The notes: generated by a model not told the origin, from the sequence alone. A stretch of 43,006 nt of DNA from Candidatus Parcubacteria bacterium (GCA_023132155.1 JAGLYP010000018.1:1-43006); one strand, 5' to 3'; positions 23,244 through 30,998 are shown, numbered from the stretch's first letter. Translations and numbers: made by a program.

Positions 23244-24167
23244 TTAATCTGATTTTTTTAACTTACTTTTCCCGATAAATATATCATAAGCTTCTTTTGG
23301 GGTGTTATTATAGAGAGTAATTGCCGATATCGCGTTAGCCGTTCTTATAGCTTCATCCAGAGGCCTTTGATAAATATTTCTGCCAATTGCGCAGCCTCTG
23401 GTGCCGGCTTCATGAATTTGTTCGTAAAGATCATTAAAGAATTTTTTTTCAGGTTGTTTAGAGCCGCCAACGCAAATTACTCCGGCGCGCCCGGCCGCTT
23501 TTACCACTTCTTTAAAGGCTTTGGTTTTTTGTTTGCCTTTTTTATCTTTTGGGCAGATTATTTTAATAAAATCCGCTCCCAAGCAAAGCGCGACTCCGGC
23601 TCCGCCTGCGTTTAAATGAATATCTTCGCTATCCGGTACCGCTTGTCCGCGCATATATACCCAAAGTACGGTTAATAATCCGTTCTGATGGGCGTCAAAA
23701 ATCATGCGCGAAACTTGCTCAAACATGGCGGACTCATACCAGCTGCCGATATATAATGTATATCCGACGCCGATAATATTCGCGCCTGACTGTTTTTTAA
23801 ATTTAATCACGTTTTTCACTTGCAGCCAATTATTACTAAAAGGATCTTTGTATTTGGTCTTTAAGATGTTGGTTTTGGAATTCATTTTAATCAAATAGGG
23901 GATTCGCGGATAATCGCGGCCGTATCTGCTTATTAATCCAAGCTGAGTAGCAAACACGCCGATGCGCGCTTTATCGGCAATTTTAAAATAATGTTCCGGA
24001 TCAGCCACTTCTTTTGGAATTCCTTTTCCGTAAAAATCGTTATTTAAGTGTTCTACTTTTTGATCACCGGCAAACATCATCATTTTTCCGGTTTTACGGG
24101 TAGCAAGATTAAAGTTTTTTTGGTATTCCCGTTCTTTTTCACGGGGAACGGATAAGGGGATATGCAT
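23244..24167 (-). CDS. Class I fructose-bisphosphate aldolase (DhnA/archaeal type)
   Basis: The 307-residue protein matches the DeoC/LacD/DhnA-type TIM-barrel aldolases. It has 'GKMMMFAGDQKVEHLN' near the start, 'IGVGYTLYIGS', the Schiff-base lysine K202 in 'GADFIKI', 'GVICVGGSKQ' and 'GTRGCAIGRNIYQRP' for phosphate binding. It would cleave fructose 1,6-bisphosphate to triose phosphates, or run in reverse in gluconeogenesis. A related aminodideoxyheptulosonate synthase activity is less likely without aromatic-pathway neighbours. One copy of the GTACTCGCTTGACGGGT leader motif lies 18 bp before its start codon. It is the glycolytic link for the sugars handled by other genes here. Confidence 0.85.
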   Translation of the reverse strand: MHIPLSVPREKEREYQKNFNLATRKTGKMMMFAGDQKVEHLNNDFYGKGIPKEVADPEHYFKIADKARIGVFATQLGLISRYGRDYPRIPYLIKMNSKTNILKTKYKDPFSNNWLQVKNVIKFKKQSGANIIGVGYTLYIGSWYESAMFEQVSRMIFDAHQNGLLTVLWVYMRGQAVPDSEDIHLNAGGAGVALCLGADFIKIICPKDKKGKQKTKAFKEVVKAAGRAGVICVGGSKQPEKKFFNDLYEQIHEAGTRGCAIGRNIYQRPLDEAIRTANAISAITLYNNTPKEAYDIFIGKSKLKKSD

Positions 24168-24185
24168 ATTTTATTTATGATTTAT

Positions 24186-24202
24186 ACCCGTCAAGCGAGT
24201 AC
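24186..24202 (-). repeat. GTACTCGCTTGACGGGT leader motif, copy 1
   Basis: The motif reads on the minus strand and ends 18 bp before the aldolase ATG. ACTCG-CTTGA-CGGGT can fold as a 5-bp stem with a 5-nt loop. The flanks are AAATCATAAATC upstream and AAATCATAAAT downstream. About 42 bp are identical to the copy before ychF. Confidence 0.85.
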
Positions 24203-24250
24203 AAGTGATTTATGATTTAATTATACCGCTAAATGATTTTTTTAACAAAT

Positions 24251-25471
24251 TCAATCTTTATACCGCAAATCAAGCCCTTTGACGGCTTTTTTTTGGCAAG
24301 GCAAATGAATGGTAAAGGTAGATCCTTTTTCTTGTTTGCTTTCAACACTGATGTATCCGCCGTGCGCTTCGGCAATCCAGCGGCAAATAGAGAGCCCAAG
24401 TCCTGTTCCGCCTTCTTTTCTGGATCTGGCTTTGTCAACCCGGTAAAATCTTCCGAAAATATAAGGCAAATCTTCCTTGGGGATGCCAATGCCATTATCT
24501 TGAATATTGATTTTAACAAATTTGCTATTATTTTCTATCCAGATTTTGATTTTGCCTTTTTTTTCCGTATATTTAATGGCATTGCGTATAATATTTAATA
24601 ATAGTTTTTCCAATTTAGCTTCATCGCCAAAAATTTTAACGCGTTTGGCGTTTTTTTTGTAAATTAGGCGAATTTTTTTTTGCTCCGCTAAAATTTGTAA
24701 AGATTGGCTGGCGGCTCTAATCAGTTTTTTCAGATTCACTTCTTCGTAATGAAGGGTTTCGGTTTTAGCGTCAAAATTAGTCAATATGGTGAGATCGGAT
24801 AATACGCCGGTCATTCTTTTTATTTCATTTAGAATTAAAGTATAGGTTTCCGGAATTTTAGTTTGAGTGTTTTTTATTTCGCGGATGGCTAAATCAAGAT
24901 TGCCTTGTATAACTGTAAGCGGCGTACGCAGTTCATGCGAGGCATCGGCGATAAATTTTGATTTTAATTCAATTGCTTCCCTGAGCTTTTTATTTATAAC
25001 ATCAAGCTGTTTTGTCCTTTCCAGAACTTTTATTTCCAAATTTTTATTTAATTCCTGTAATCTTTGCTTGGTATGCATAGCTTCGGTGTTGTCCAAGGCA
25101 ATTGAAATCGCGCCATCAAGTTTTTTGTTATTATCAAAAAGGGGTACGGCAATAATATTTAAATGTTTTGTGTGCAAAGAAGAACTTTTTTTATAAAGCA
25201 GGCTTTCATAATAAAAAGGCTTGCCTTTTTCCAGCAAATTTTTATAGAGCTTTCTTAATTTTTGATTGTTTTTTATTTCATAGGTATCAGTTAGCTTGCT
25301 GTTGATTATAGGTCTTTGGGGTTTATCCATTAATTCCATAGCCAATCTGTTGGCGGTAATAATAGCTCCTTCTTTATTGAGCGCGACAACACTTACAGGG
25401 GCGCTGTCTAAAATTCTTCTATTAAATTCATTTAATTTTTTTGTTTTGCTAAATTTATTTATGATTGGCAT
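24251..25471 (-). CDS. PAS-domain soluble histidine kinase
   Basis: The 406-residue protein has no transmembrane segment. A PAS domain (about 18-135: 'ILDSAPVSVVALNKEGAIITANRLAMELM') leads through a coiled coil ('LQELNKNLEIKVLERTKQ') into HisKA, with H179 in 'SHELRTPLTVIQG'. A HATPase domain with 'NIIRNAIKYTEKKG', 'DNGIGIPKEDLPYIFGRFYR' and 'GTGLGLSICRW' follows. All catalytic motifs are intact. It is probably a cytoplasmic redox, ligand or energy sensor. It lies 12 bp downstream of the response regulator gene, so the two form a standard two-component system. Confidence 0.93.
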   Translation of the reverse strand: MPIINKFSKTKKLNEFNRRILDSAPVSVVALNKEGAIITANRLAMELMDKPQRPIINSKLTDTYEIKNNQKLRKLYKNLLEKGKPFYYESLLYKKSSSLHTKHLNIIAVPLFDNNKKLDGAISIALDNTEAMHTKQRLQELNKNLEIKVLERTKQLDVINKKLREAIELKSKFIADASHELRTPLTVIQGNLDLAIREIKNTQTKIPETYTLILNEIKRMTGVLSDLTILTNFDAKTETLHYEEVNLKKLIRAASQSLQILAEQKKIRLIYKKNAKRVKIFGDEAKLEKLLLNIIRNAIKYTEKKGKIKIWIENNSKFVKINIQDNGIGIPKEDLPYIFGRFYRVDKARSRKEGGTGLGLSICRWIAEAHGGYISVESKQEKGSTFTIHLPCQKKAVKGLDLRYKD

Positions 25472-25483
25472 ATTAGCTCGTTT

Positions 25484-26167
25484 TTATTTTTTACGACTTT
25501 TATCTTGAATTTTATATCCGACATCGCGCACGGTATGAATTAGTTTTTTCTGAAAGCTGCTATCTAGTTTTTTCCTTAAATAGCTGATATAAACATCAAT
25601 TACATTAGACTCATCAGTAAAATTATAACCCCAAATATGTTCACCGATCATAGTGCGTGTGCAGACATGTCCCGGTCGGCGCATCATATAGTCAAGCAGG
25701 CGATACTCTTTACTGGATAAATTAATTTCTTTGTCGTTGCGATAAACTTCGTGTTTAGCCGGGTCCAAAACCAAATTTCCAACCCGCAATTTTGTGCTTT
25801 TAACTAATTTTTCCCGTCTAAGCAAAGCGCGGATACGGGCGACTAACTCGCCAAAGGCAAAAGGTTTTATTAAATAATCATCAGCCCCGGCATCCAGCCC
25901 TTTGATTCTATCTTCAATCGTGTCGCGCGCTGTTAGCATAATAATCGGCGTGTCAATCCTTTTTTCCCTAATTTGGCGGCAAGTTTCAATTCCGTCAATT
26001 TTCGGTATCATAATATCCAGGATAATCAAATCATAATTATTTATTTCCGCTTTTTCCAAGCCTTCTTCGCCGTCATAAGCCGTGTCAACGGTATAATGCT
26101 CCATCTCCAGGCCCTTTTTAATAAAACGAGTAATTTTAACCTCATCTTCAACAACTAAAATAGTCAT
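25484..26167 (-). CDS. OmpR/PhoB-family response regulator
   Basis: The 227-residue protein has a receiver domain (1-118) with acidic pocket E7-D8, phospho-acceptor D51 in 'LIILDIMIPK', a conserved T in 'IIMLTARD' and K in 'YLIKPF'. A winged-helix DNA-binding domain (about 128-223) follows, with 'LSSKEYRLLDYMMRRPGHVCTR' and 'VIDVYISYLRKKLD', typical of OmpR/PhoB. It is probably phosphorylated by the kinase encoded immediately downstream. Its gene diverges from ychF across 176 bp, in which TATAAT-like sequences occur in both directions. No target site can be named. Confidence 0.95.
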   Translation of the reverse strand: MTILVVEDEVKITRFIKKGLEMEHYTVDTAYDGEEGLEKAEINNYDLIILDIMIPKIDGIETCRQIREKRIDTPIIMLTARDTIEDRIKGLDAGADDYLIKPFAFGELVARIRALLRREKLVKSTKLRVGNLVLDPAKHEVYRNDKEINLSSKEYRLLDYMMRRPGHVCTRTMIGEHIWGYNFTDESNVIDVYISYLRKKLDSSFQKKLIHTVRDVGYKIQDKSRKK

Positions 26168-26308
26168 AAATTTTTTTGCTTAGTATATTATAATTATACT
26201 ATATTATGGTAATATTAGAAATATGTTAAATTCAAGTCTAAATTTAAGCCTATTTACTCAATTAAACTATTTTGTTAATATAATTAAAGATTAAATTTTA
26301 AATCACTT

Positions 26309-26325
26309 GTACTCGCTTGACGGGT
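26309..26325 (+). repeat. GTACTCGCTTGACGGGT leader motif, copy 2
   Basis: The motif ends 18 bp before the ychF ATG and points the same way as the gene. Its surroundings (AAATCACTT before, ATAAATCATAAATAAA after) are identical to copy 1. The stem ACTCG/CGGGT extends to TACTCG/CGGGTA here. Confidence 0.85.
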
Positions 26326-26343
26326 ATAAATCATAAATAAATT

Positions 26344-27393
26344 ATGTCTTTATCAATCGCAATCGTCGGCCTTCCCAATGTCGGGAAGTCCACCTTGTTT
26401 AACGCTTTGACTAATAAAAAAGTTGAGGCTTCAAATTATCCTTTTTGCACGATTGATCCTAATGTCGGCGTGGTTAAAGTGCCTGACGAACGTTTGGAAA
26501 AATTGGCGAAAATTTCAAAATCAAAAAAAATAATCCCGACAGTAATTGAATTTATTGATATTGCCGGTCTGGTTAAGGGCGCTTACAAGGGCGAGGGCTT
26601 GGGAAATAAATTTTTAGCCAATATCCGCGAGTGCGACGCGATTTGCGAAGTGGTGCGAAATTTTAAAGATGAAAACATTAGTCATGTAAACGGCAAAATT
26701 GACCCAAAGGAAGATCGGGAAACAATCAATATGGAATTTATTATGGCTGATATGGAAACGGTTGAAAAAAGAATTTTAAAAACAACGAAAGAAGCCAGAG
26801 GCGGCGGCAAAGAAGCAATAAAGCTTTTAAAACTTTTGGAAAAAATTAAAAATTTATTAGACAAAGGAAAAGGCGCGAGAGAATTGGACTTGGATGAGGA
26901 TGAAAAAAATTTAATAAAAACTTTAAATCTTTTAAGCATAAAACCGATCATTTATGTCTTAAACGGTGAAGAAGAAAATTTGGAAATTAATGATGGCGAA
27001 ATTATAAAGCTTAATATTAAGCTGGAAGAAGAGATTGCCGCTTTAAGCGAGGAAGAGCAAAAAGAATATATTCAAGAATTGGGCTTAGGGCAAAGCGGCC
27101 TTGATAAGCTTATTCAGGCTTCGTATAAATTGCTTGAGCTTATTACTTTTTTAACTACCGGTCCGGAAGAAACCAAAGCGTGGACCGTAAAAAAAGGAAC
27201 TAAAGCCCCTCAGTCCGCCGGTGTAATTCATACTGATTTTGAAAAAGGCTTTATCCGCGCTGAAGTTGTCAATTGGCAAGAATTTTTGGAAGCGGGCAGT
27301 GAAGCGGCCGCGCGCGATAAAGGCTTGATTCGCACCGAAGGCAAAAATTATATCATGCGAGACGGCGATGTTTGCCATTTTTTGTTTAACTAA
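26344..27393 (+). CDS. ychF: YchF/OLA1-type GTPase-family ATPase
   Basis: The 349-residue protein opens 'MSLSIAIVGLPNVGKSTLFNAL', with P-loop GLPNVGKST (about 9-17). It has switch regions 'NYPFCTIDPNVG' and 'DIAGLVKGAYKGEGLGNKFL', the non-canonical NxxE-type base-recognition motif region 'KPIIYVLNGEE', a coiled-coil insert, and a C-terminal TGS domain ('FLTTGPEETKAWTVKKGTKAPQSAGVIHTDFEKGFIRAEV'-type pattern). YchF is a near-universal ribosome-associated ATPase linked to translation and redox stress. The gene has its own leader carrying the repeated hairpin motif and ends in a terminator shared with lysS. Confidence 0.96.
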   Translation: MSLSIAIVGLPNVGKSTLFNALTNKKVEASNYPFCTIDPNVGVVKVPDERLEKLAKISKSKKIIPTVIEFIDIAGLVKGAYKGEGLGNKFLANIRECDAICEVVRNFKDENISHVNGKIDPKEDRETINMEFIMADMETVEKRILKTTKEARGGGKEAIKLLKLLEKIKNLLDKGKGARELDLDEDEKNLIKTLNLLSIKPIIYVLNGEEENLEINDGEIIKLNIKLEEEIAALSEEEQKEYIQELGLGQSGLDKLIQASYKLLELITFLTTGPEETKAWTVKKGTKAPQSAGVIHTDFEKGFIRAEVVNWQEFLEAGSEAAARDKGLIRTEGKNYIMRDGDVCHFLFN

Positions 27394-27414
27394 AAAAAGT
27401 TTAGTTAATTTTTT
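27386..27414 (+). terminator. Terminator overlapping the ychF and lysS 3' ends
   Basis: TTAACTAAA (27386-27394) and TTTAGTTAA (27400-27408) form a 9-bp stem with a 5-nt loop and six T residues after it. The ychF stop codon lies in the left arm and the lysS stop codon in the right arm, a very compact arrangement for converging genes. Confidence 0.7.
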
Positions 27415-28892
27415 GGCCGCAGCAAAGGGAAAGTTACGCATTCTCTTGCCGGCTTATTTTCCAAAAACCAAAACAAGCGTTCAGATACGCCAAAACCGGC
27501 AGTAGGCGGCATTCCGTGTTCTAAAGCTTCTACAAATTCTTTATCACGCATCTGCGCCTCAAGGTCGCCTTGCTCGCGCAATTTTGCCTGCTCGTTAAAT
27601 CTTTCATTTTGGTCTATGGGGTCATTCAACTCTGAATATCCGTTTCCTATTTCCGATCCGGCTATTAATATTTGAAAACGATCAACCGTATTTAAATTTT
27701 TCTCGCTTCTTTTGGCCAACGGAGAAATCTCAACAGGGTGGTTAAGCAAAAACGCCGGTCCGCTAATTGATTTTCTGCAATATTTCCAAAGAGAATCTAT
27801 TAACCTGCCTTTACCGCCCTTTTTATTGTACTCCACTTTTAATTCTTCTAACTTTTCCTTTATTTGTTTTTCGTTTGTATTGAATATATCAATTTTTGTT
27901 TGCTTGTATATTTCTTCCGCGTAATTAATTTCCGGCCATTCGCCGCTAAAATCTATAATTTCATTTTTAATTTTTATTTTTGTCGCGCTATATATTTTTT
28001 TAATAATTTCCTGATACATTTTTTCCATAAGACGCATCATTTGTTTGTAATCGGCAAAAGCCCAATAACATTCCATTTGCGTATAGTCCTGAAGATGCTC
28101 GGGGGAGATGCCTTCATTTCGAAATTGCCTGCCTATCTCAAACGTTTTTTCAAAACCCGCGACCATTAATCTTTTTTGCCAAAGTTCTCCCGTTGAAATC
28201 CTAAGATAAACATCCATGTCCAAAGCGTTAATATGGGTTTTAAAAGGTTCGGCGTCAGCTCCGCTCGGAGTTATTTCCAGTATAGGCGTTTCCACTTCAA
28301 GAAAATTATGCCTGTTTAAAAAGTTTCTTACAGCATCCCAAAATTTGGCTTTTCTTATAAGCATTTCTTTGACATCGGGATTAAAAATTATATCAAGATA
28401 TCTTTTGCGAAATTTTATTTCATCATCCTTTATGCCATGCCATTTTTCAGGCAAGGGTTTTAAGGATTTGCTTAACATTGTATAGCTAACAACCAGTAAA
28501 GTAATTTCACCTCTTTTGGTTTTAAATAATTCTCCTTCTACGCCGATAATGTCGCCGATATCAAAATTTTTTAAAAAATTAAATTTTTCTTCGCCCAGAA
28601 CATTAAATAAAAAGGAAATTTGAATTTGTCCCGAGAAATCGCTAATTTGAGAAAAAATAATTTTACCGTGTTTGCGCCAAGTCATTAATCTTCCGGCTAA
28701 TTTAATTTTATTTGAAGGATTTTGGCATATATCTTTAATATCCCTGCTTTTTAAGTCGTCAAAAGAATTAATAGCTTTGATATTTGTATGGGTTGTTTCA
28801 AATTTGCTTGGGTAAGGATTAATCCCCGCCGCTTTTATATTATTTAGTTTTTTTAATCTTTCTTTTTTTTCAGTTATATTTTGTCCCGGCAT
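27405..28892 (-). CDS. lysS: Lysyl-tRNA synthetase, class II
   Basis: A full-length (495-residue) class II LysRS. The N-terminal OB-fold anticodon-binding domain (about 55-150) includes 'KLAGRLMTWRKHGKIIFSQISD'. The catalytic core has motif 1 around 'VETPILEITPSGADAEPF', motif 2 'FEIGRQFRNEGISPEHLQDYTQMECYWAF'-type pattern and motif 3 'GMPPTAGFGVSERLFWF'. It charges tRNA-Lys with lysine in the cytoplasm. The order of motifs and length are normal. The promoter was not clearly identified in the 200 bp upstream. Confidence 0.97.
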   Translation of the reverse strand: MPGQNITEKKERLKKLNNIKAAGINPYPSKFETTHTNIKAINSFDDLKSRDIKDICQNPSNKIKLAGRLMTWRKHGKIIFSQISDFSGQIQISFLFNVLGEEKFNFLKNFDIGDIIGVEGELFKTKRGEITLLVVSYTMLSKSLKPLPEKWHGIKDDEIKFRKRYLDIIFNPDVKEMLIRKAKFWDAVRNFLNRHNFLEVETPILEITPSGADAEPFKTHINALDMDVYLRISTGELWQKRLMVAGFEKTFEIGRQFRNEGISPEHLQDYTQMECYWAFADYKQMMRLMEKMYQEIIKKIYSATKIKIKNEIIDFSGEWPEINYAEEIYKQTKIDIFNTNEKQIKEKLEELKVEYNKKGGKGRLIDSLWKYCRKSISGPAFLLNHPVEISPLAKRSEKNLNTVDRFQILIAGSEIGNGYSELNDPIDQNERFNEQAKLREQGDLEAQMRDKEFVEALEHGMPPTAGFGVSERLFWFLENKPARECVTFPLLRPKN

Positions 28893-29010
28893 AGAAGTAT
28901 TTTATTTATTTTTAGCTTATTACCTTGTTTATTTTAGCCTAAACACGCGCGCGTGTCAATTTTTTTGGGTAACTGCAAAAAAAAACATAAAAACAAAAAC
29001 ACAAAAAATC

Positions 29011-29062
29011 TTGACTATAATCAATTAATTTGGTACATTATATCTGTTGCCAAGTTTGGCAA
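29011..29062 (+). promoter_or_regulatory. tRNA-Arg promoter and 5' stem-loop
   Basis: TTGACT (29011-29016), a 17-bp spacer and TGG-TACATT (-10 at 29034-29039) predict a start near 29046. TTGCCA-AGTT-TGGCAA (29047-29062) follows at once, with a T-rich tail, so it is either a 5' cap-like hairpin or a weak attenuator ahead of the tRNA. A perfect 14-bp palindrome ACACGCGCGCGTGT (28943-28956) lies farther upstream. Confidence 0.55.
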
Positions 29063-29094
29063 TTTTATTTTATGTTTATAAAAAACCGGAATAG

Positions 29095-29166
29095 GCGCCC
29101 ATAGTTCAACGGATAGAACACCAGCCTTCTAAGCTGGTTATGGGGGTTCGATTCCCTCTGGGCGCA
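29095..29166 (+). tRNA. tRNA-Arg (anticodon TCT)
   Basis: Acceptor arms GCGCCCA and TGGGCGC pair fully. The D stem is GTTC/GAAC. The anticodon stem CCAGC/GCTGG encloses CTTCTAA, giving anticodon TCT, which reads AGA/AGG. The T arm contains GTTCGATTC. The discriminator is A, and CCA is not encoded. Confidence 0.95.
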
Positions 29167-29168
29167 CA

Positions 29169-29197
29169 TTGACAGCATTAGAACAAAAATTTATAGT
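29169..29197 (+). promoter_or_regulatory. Consensus promoter between tRNA-Arg and the methyltransferase
   Basis: TTGACA (29169-29174), a 17-bp spacer and TATAGT (29192-29197) lie directly after the tRNA. The start near 29204 gives a leader of about 17 nt without a visible Shine-Dalgarno sequence. It could also drive the downstream tRNA-His. Confidence 0.6.
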
Positions 29198-29220
29198 ATA
29201 AAGAATATTATTGTAATTTT

Positions 29221-29769
29221 ATGTATATTATCAATTTATTGGAAATTATATTTTTGTTTGTCTTGATTTTTTGGTTTTTCTTTTTTATCGCGCAGGCTTA
29301 CAACATCATATTCAAAGGCTATGCCCCGTTTATTTCCACTAAAAAAAGCGTAATCAAAAAAATAATTAATAATATTGAGCTGGAAAATAACAGCGTTATT
29401 TGTGAATTGGGCTGCGGGCGAGCCGGATTTTCGCGCTTTGCGCGAAAGAAGTTTCCCAATTCAAAAATAATCGCTTATGAATACGCGCTATTGCCGTTTT
29501 TCTTGGCAAAAGTCCAAAATTGGTTTAAAAAAAGCAATCTTGATATTAGAAAAAATGATATATTCAAAGTTGATTTAAGCAAAACTGATTTGGTGTATTG
29601 TTTTTTGAGTGTAAAAATGATGAAGTTGCTTAAGGATAAATTTTTAAAAGAATTAAAATCGGGGACTCAGATTGTCAGCTATCAATTCAGACTGCCGGAA
29701 TTTGAACCGATAAAAGTTGTTATAGGAGACAAAACTACTGAGAAAATTTATTTTTATAAAATTAAATAA
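29221..29769 (+). CDS. Membrane-anchored class I methyltransferase (FAM173-like)
   Basis: The 182-residue protein starts with a hydrophobic helix (about 6-30). A Rossmann-fold methyltransferase follows, with SAM motif I 'VICELGCGRAGFSRFA' (about 59-74), 'SKIIAYEYALLPFFLAKVQNW' for motif II and 'KTDLVYCFLSVKMMKLL' for motif III-IV. A single N-terminal helix plus this compact fold resembles the FAM173/ATPSCKMT lysine methyltransferases, whose mitochondrial member methylates ATP-synthase subunit c. Substrate assignment here is inference, and DOT1-like or lipid substrates are alternatives. It sits between two tRNA genes and has its own strong promoter. Confidence 0.7.
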   Translation: MYIINLLEIIFLFVLIFWFFFFIAQAYNIIFKGYAPFISTKKSVIKKIINNIELENNSVICELGCGRAGFSRFARKKFPNSKIIAYEYALLPFFLAKVQNWFKKSNLDIRKNDIFKVDLSKTDLVYCFLSVKMMKLLKDKFLKELKSGTQIVSYQFRLPEFEPIKVVIGDKTTEKIYFYKIK

Positions 29770-29773
29770 TTAT

Positions 29774-29845
29774 GGTGGCTATAGTTCAATGGTAGAACAC
29801 TGGCTTGTGGTGCCAGCTACGAGGGTTCAATTCCCTCTAGCCACC
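29774..29845 (+). tRNA. tRNA-His (anticodon GTG)
   Basis: Acceptor arms GTGGCTA/TAGCCAC pair fully, with the histidine-specific extra G-1 (29774) opposite the discriminator C (29845). The D stem is GTTC/GAAC. The anticodon stem CTGGC/GCCAG encloses TTGTGGT with anticodon GTG. The T arm is GAGGG-TTCAATT-CCCTC. CCA is not encoded. Confidence 0.96.
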
Positions 29846-29855
29846 CCTATTAAGC

Positions 29856-29884
29856 ACAACGCTAATTTTAGCGTTGTTTTTTTG
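29856..29884 (+). terminator. Terminator after tRNA-His
   Basis: ACAACGCTAA (29856-29865) and TTAGCGTTGT (29868-29877) form a 10-bp stem with a minimal loop, followed by an eight-T run. It closes the tRNA-Arg/methyltransferase/tRNA-His region. Confidence 0.85.
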
Positions 29885-29934
29885 TTAACCATTGACAATA
29901 TGGTTAACATATGATAACTTATAAATATAAGTTA
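29884..29934 (+). promoter_or_regulatory. Toxin-antitoxin promoter with two dyad operators
   Basis: TTGACA (29892-29897), 17 bp and TGA-TAACTT (-10 at 29915-29920) form the promoter. GTTAACCAT/ATGGTTAAC (29884-29892, 29900-29908) spans the -35. TAACTTATA/TATAAGTTA (29915-29923, 29926-29934) spans the -10. Both dyads share (G)TTAAC-type ends, so one HTH protein binding both would block the promoter. Confidence 0.65.
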
Positions 29935-29942
29935 ACAAAAAT

Positions 29943-30209
29943 ATGAAAAATAATAATGAAAAAAAATATTTATCAGTAAAAGAGCTAGCTGATATATTGG
30001 GTATTAGCAGGGTGGCTGTTTTTAAAAAAATTAAAAATGGTCAAATTTATGCTGAAAAAATTGGAAGAAATTATATAATACCTAAAAATAGATTGGATGG
30101 AATAGTTGCAAACGAATTAACCGACAAATTCAAAAAAGAAATTGAAAATGGTGTAAATAAAGTAATCAGGGAATATGGAGAAGTATTAAAAAAATTAGGG
30201 AAAGAATAA
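29943..30209 (+). CDS. MerR/excisionase-type HTH protein, probable antitoxin
   Basis: The 88-residue protein has a winged-HTH of the excisionase/HTH_17 type at about 8-55: 'YLSVKELADILGISRVAVFKKIKNGQIYAEKIGRNYIIPKNRLDG'-type pattern. A C-terminal helix of about 30 residues ('FKKEIENGVNKVIREYGEVLKKLG') follows, which could wrap the toxin. Four bases separate it from the doc gene. HTH proteins of this type commonly precede Doc toxins, repress their own promoter and neutralise the toxin. No Fic-inhibitory S/T-x3-E-G/N motif is present, so inhibition must work otherwise. The two dyads just upstream are its likely operators. Confidence 0.75.
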   Translation: MKNNNEKKYLSVKELADILGISRVAVFKKIKNGQIYAEKIGRNYIIPKNRLDGIVANELTDKFKKEIENGVNKVIREYGEVLKKLGKE

Positions 30210-30213
30210 ATAT

Positions 30214-30633
30214 ATGATAAAAAGATTGTCTGTTGATGCTGTTAAATATAGCGCGCATTCGTTAGCGATAAAGTCTATGAGTTGGAATGAGCCGATTCCC
30301 GAATTTTCATCTAGATTTTCCAATATTCTTGAAAGCTGTATAAATGCTCCTTATCAGCGATATGGAGGGAAAGATTTATACAAAGGCTTAATTGAAAAAG
30401 CGGCTATCCTTTTTTATTTAATGATTAAAAACCATCCTTTTCAAAACGGAAATAAAAGAATCGCTGTTACAACATTGTTGTTGTTTTTGTATATAAATAA
30501 TAAATGGATAAAAGTTGATAACACGGAATTGTATAATTTAGCGGTTTGGATTGCCCAAAGTCCTTCTGACGCAAAAGATGAAATGGTAATTTTTATTTTT
30601 AAATTTATCAAAAAGCATATATTTGATTTATAA
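30214..30633 (+). CDS. doc: Fic/Doc-family toxin
   Basis: The 139-residue protein carries the Fic-fold signature H74-PFQNGNKR-82. The K in 'NKR', at a site where classical AMP-transferring Fic enzymes have glycine (GNGR), is the mark of Doc-type members. Doc inverts the substrate and phosphorylates EF-Tu, halting translation. The N-terminal 'YGGKDLYKGLIEKAAILFYLMIKNHPF' region fits the family, and size is normal for Doc (about 126-140). It is the second gene of the HTH-doc pair, and the intact motif suggests an active toxin. EF-Tu as target is inferred from family knowledge. Confidence 0.85.
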   Translation: MIKRLSVDAVKYSAHSLAIKSMSWNEPIPEFSSRFSNILESCINAPYQRYGGKDLYKGLIEKAAILFYLMIKNHPFQNGNKRIAVTTLLLFLYINNKWIKVDNTELYNLAVWIAQSPSDAKDEMVIFIFKFIKKHIFDL

Positions 30634-30686
30634 TGTTATTATGTAAATATCAAGCTTTGTTATGTATGCCCAAAAAAATCAAAACC

Positions 30687-30715
30687 TTGCCAAGCCGGTT
30701 TTCTTGTGTTAAGAT
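30687..30715 (+). promoter_or_regulatory. Promoter for rny
   Basis: TTGCCA (30687-30692), a 17-bp spacer and TGT-TAAGAT (-10 at 30710-30715) form an extended sigma-70 promoter with a start near 30722. It is separate from the toxin-antitoxin unit, whose terminator was not found. Confidence 0.5.
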
Positions 30716-30721
30716 ATTTAC

Positions 30722-30998
30722 GACAATAAACTCTTGAAAAAGAGTTTGTCTGAATTAAAAAATTAATCGTTTTGTTGTTGGGAAAGAATCTAACAGTTTA
30801 TAGGATTTATCTAAAATTAGTATAAAATTTGTGAATAATCAATTCAAATTTATAAAAAATCAAATTTCGCAAAAAAATGCTAAAAAACAAATAAATTTTT
30901 CAAAAAATTATTTAGTTTTGTTTGGAAATTTTTAATTTGTTTAATTTTGTTAAATAAAATTCATTTTAACCTCCCAACAACAATAACGCTTTAAATGT
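30722..30998 (+). promoter_or_regulatory. Long structured leader of rny
   Basis: The 277-nt leader begins with a stem-loop AAACTCTT-GAAA-AAGAGTTT (30728-30747), extendable by GAC/GTC. Positions 30768-30783 (CGTTTTGTTGTTGGGA) pair with 30972-30988 over 16 bp with one bulge, closing a large AT-rich domain and ending 10 nt before the ATG. CCTCC (30970-30974) sits where a Shine-Dalgarno sequence would normally be. A leader of this length suggests autoregulation by RNA cleavage, as known for RNase E in E. coli. Confidence 0.45.
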
